A DNA stretch of 64,000 nt from Ovis canadensis (Eukaryota > Chordata > Mammalia > Artiodactyla > Bovidae). Each line of letters opens with the position of its first letter. Within the stretch, counting starts at the first letter, position 1. The notes under the pieces are model-generated. The model searched no databases. It was given only the letters and a program-made list of their open reading frames with translations, and was not told where the DNA came from. A program made the position numbers and the translations under genes. The stretch spans positions 254,991,501 through 255,055,500 of the forward strand of contig NC_091246.1 of the NCBI RefSeq assembly GCF_042477335.2, read 5' to 3'. This document shows positions 63,757-64,000 of the stretch, piece by piece.

Positions 63757-64000
63757 GCCTGCCTTAAGAAGATTTATAATTCTCACTTCTCTAATCCTTT
63801 TTTTTTTTTTGCCAAAACATGAAAGCAGAAGAGGCAGACAACTTGTGTTTTATTCTCTCTGACGTGTTCCGGTAGGCCTCTCAGTATTGAAAACATATCA
63901 TTTAGTGGTGTTGCTTTTGGCTGCTACAATCAAGTTATCTTAGAATGCCTTCTCAGAGTAGGTTTCTTCTCATATTTTTAGCATGCTATTTAATCTTTCT
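63757..64000. other. Window end, nothing assigned
   Basis: A T-run at about 63799-63810 and A/T-rich sequence. No feature was recognised. Confidence 0.4.

Overview
The window is nuclear DNA from a ruminant, most likely a bovid. This rests on many copies of the ruminant-specific retroposons BovB (an RTE-type LINE), Bov-tA/Bov-A2 SINEs and cetartiodactyl CHR-type SINEs, together with spliced vertebrate genes. The synteny (SPATA21 and SZRD1 tail to tail) matches human 1p36.13. Species cannot be decided from the sequence alone.

Region 1 (1 to about 24,250): the 3' half of SPATA21 on the plus strand, a testis EF-hand gene. Six coding exons (2526-2663, 5732-5803, 5922-6039, 22599-22774, 23444-23621, 24165-24228) join in frame for 247 residues. 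The gene's first exons lie left of the window. A 16.5 kb intron (6040-22598) is packed with retroposons, including two long BovB copies in opposite orientations.

Region 2 (about 24,740 to 47,250): SZRD1 on the minus strand, encoding a small SUZ-domain RNA-binding protein. Its four coding exons are 47048-46998, 30553-30504, 28996/28993-28742 and 27783-27681. It has a long 3' UTR of about 2.9 kb and a GC-rich, CpG-dense promoter region at about 46,280-47,250. The 16.4 kb intron 1 holds few young repeats.

Region 3 (47,433 to about 63,004): an old, degenerate class I (gammaretrovirus-like) endogenous retrovirus on the plus strand, starting about 385 bp upstream of the SZRD1 start codon. Remnants of LTR, gag, pol and env are visible. 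It has been hit by later insertions: a truncated Bov-tA in the 5' LTR, a processed PPP1R14C retrocopy inside gag, a 1.9 kb antisense BovB downstream of integrase, and a Bov-tA in env. Target-site duplications (TSDs) support each of them. The PPP1R14C retrocopy keeps an uninterrupted 167-codon frame and a 15-bp duplication, and is the most notable item here.

The two resident genes share no obvious pathway; they are simply neighbours. No CRISPR array, rRNA gene or free-standing tRNA gene was seen; tRNA-like sequence occurs only as SINE heads. All repeat names come from recognising consensus features by eye, so repeat boundaries are approximate unless a TSD is stated.
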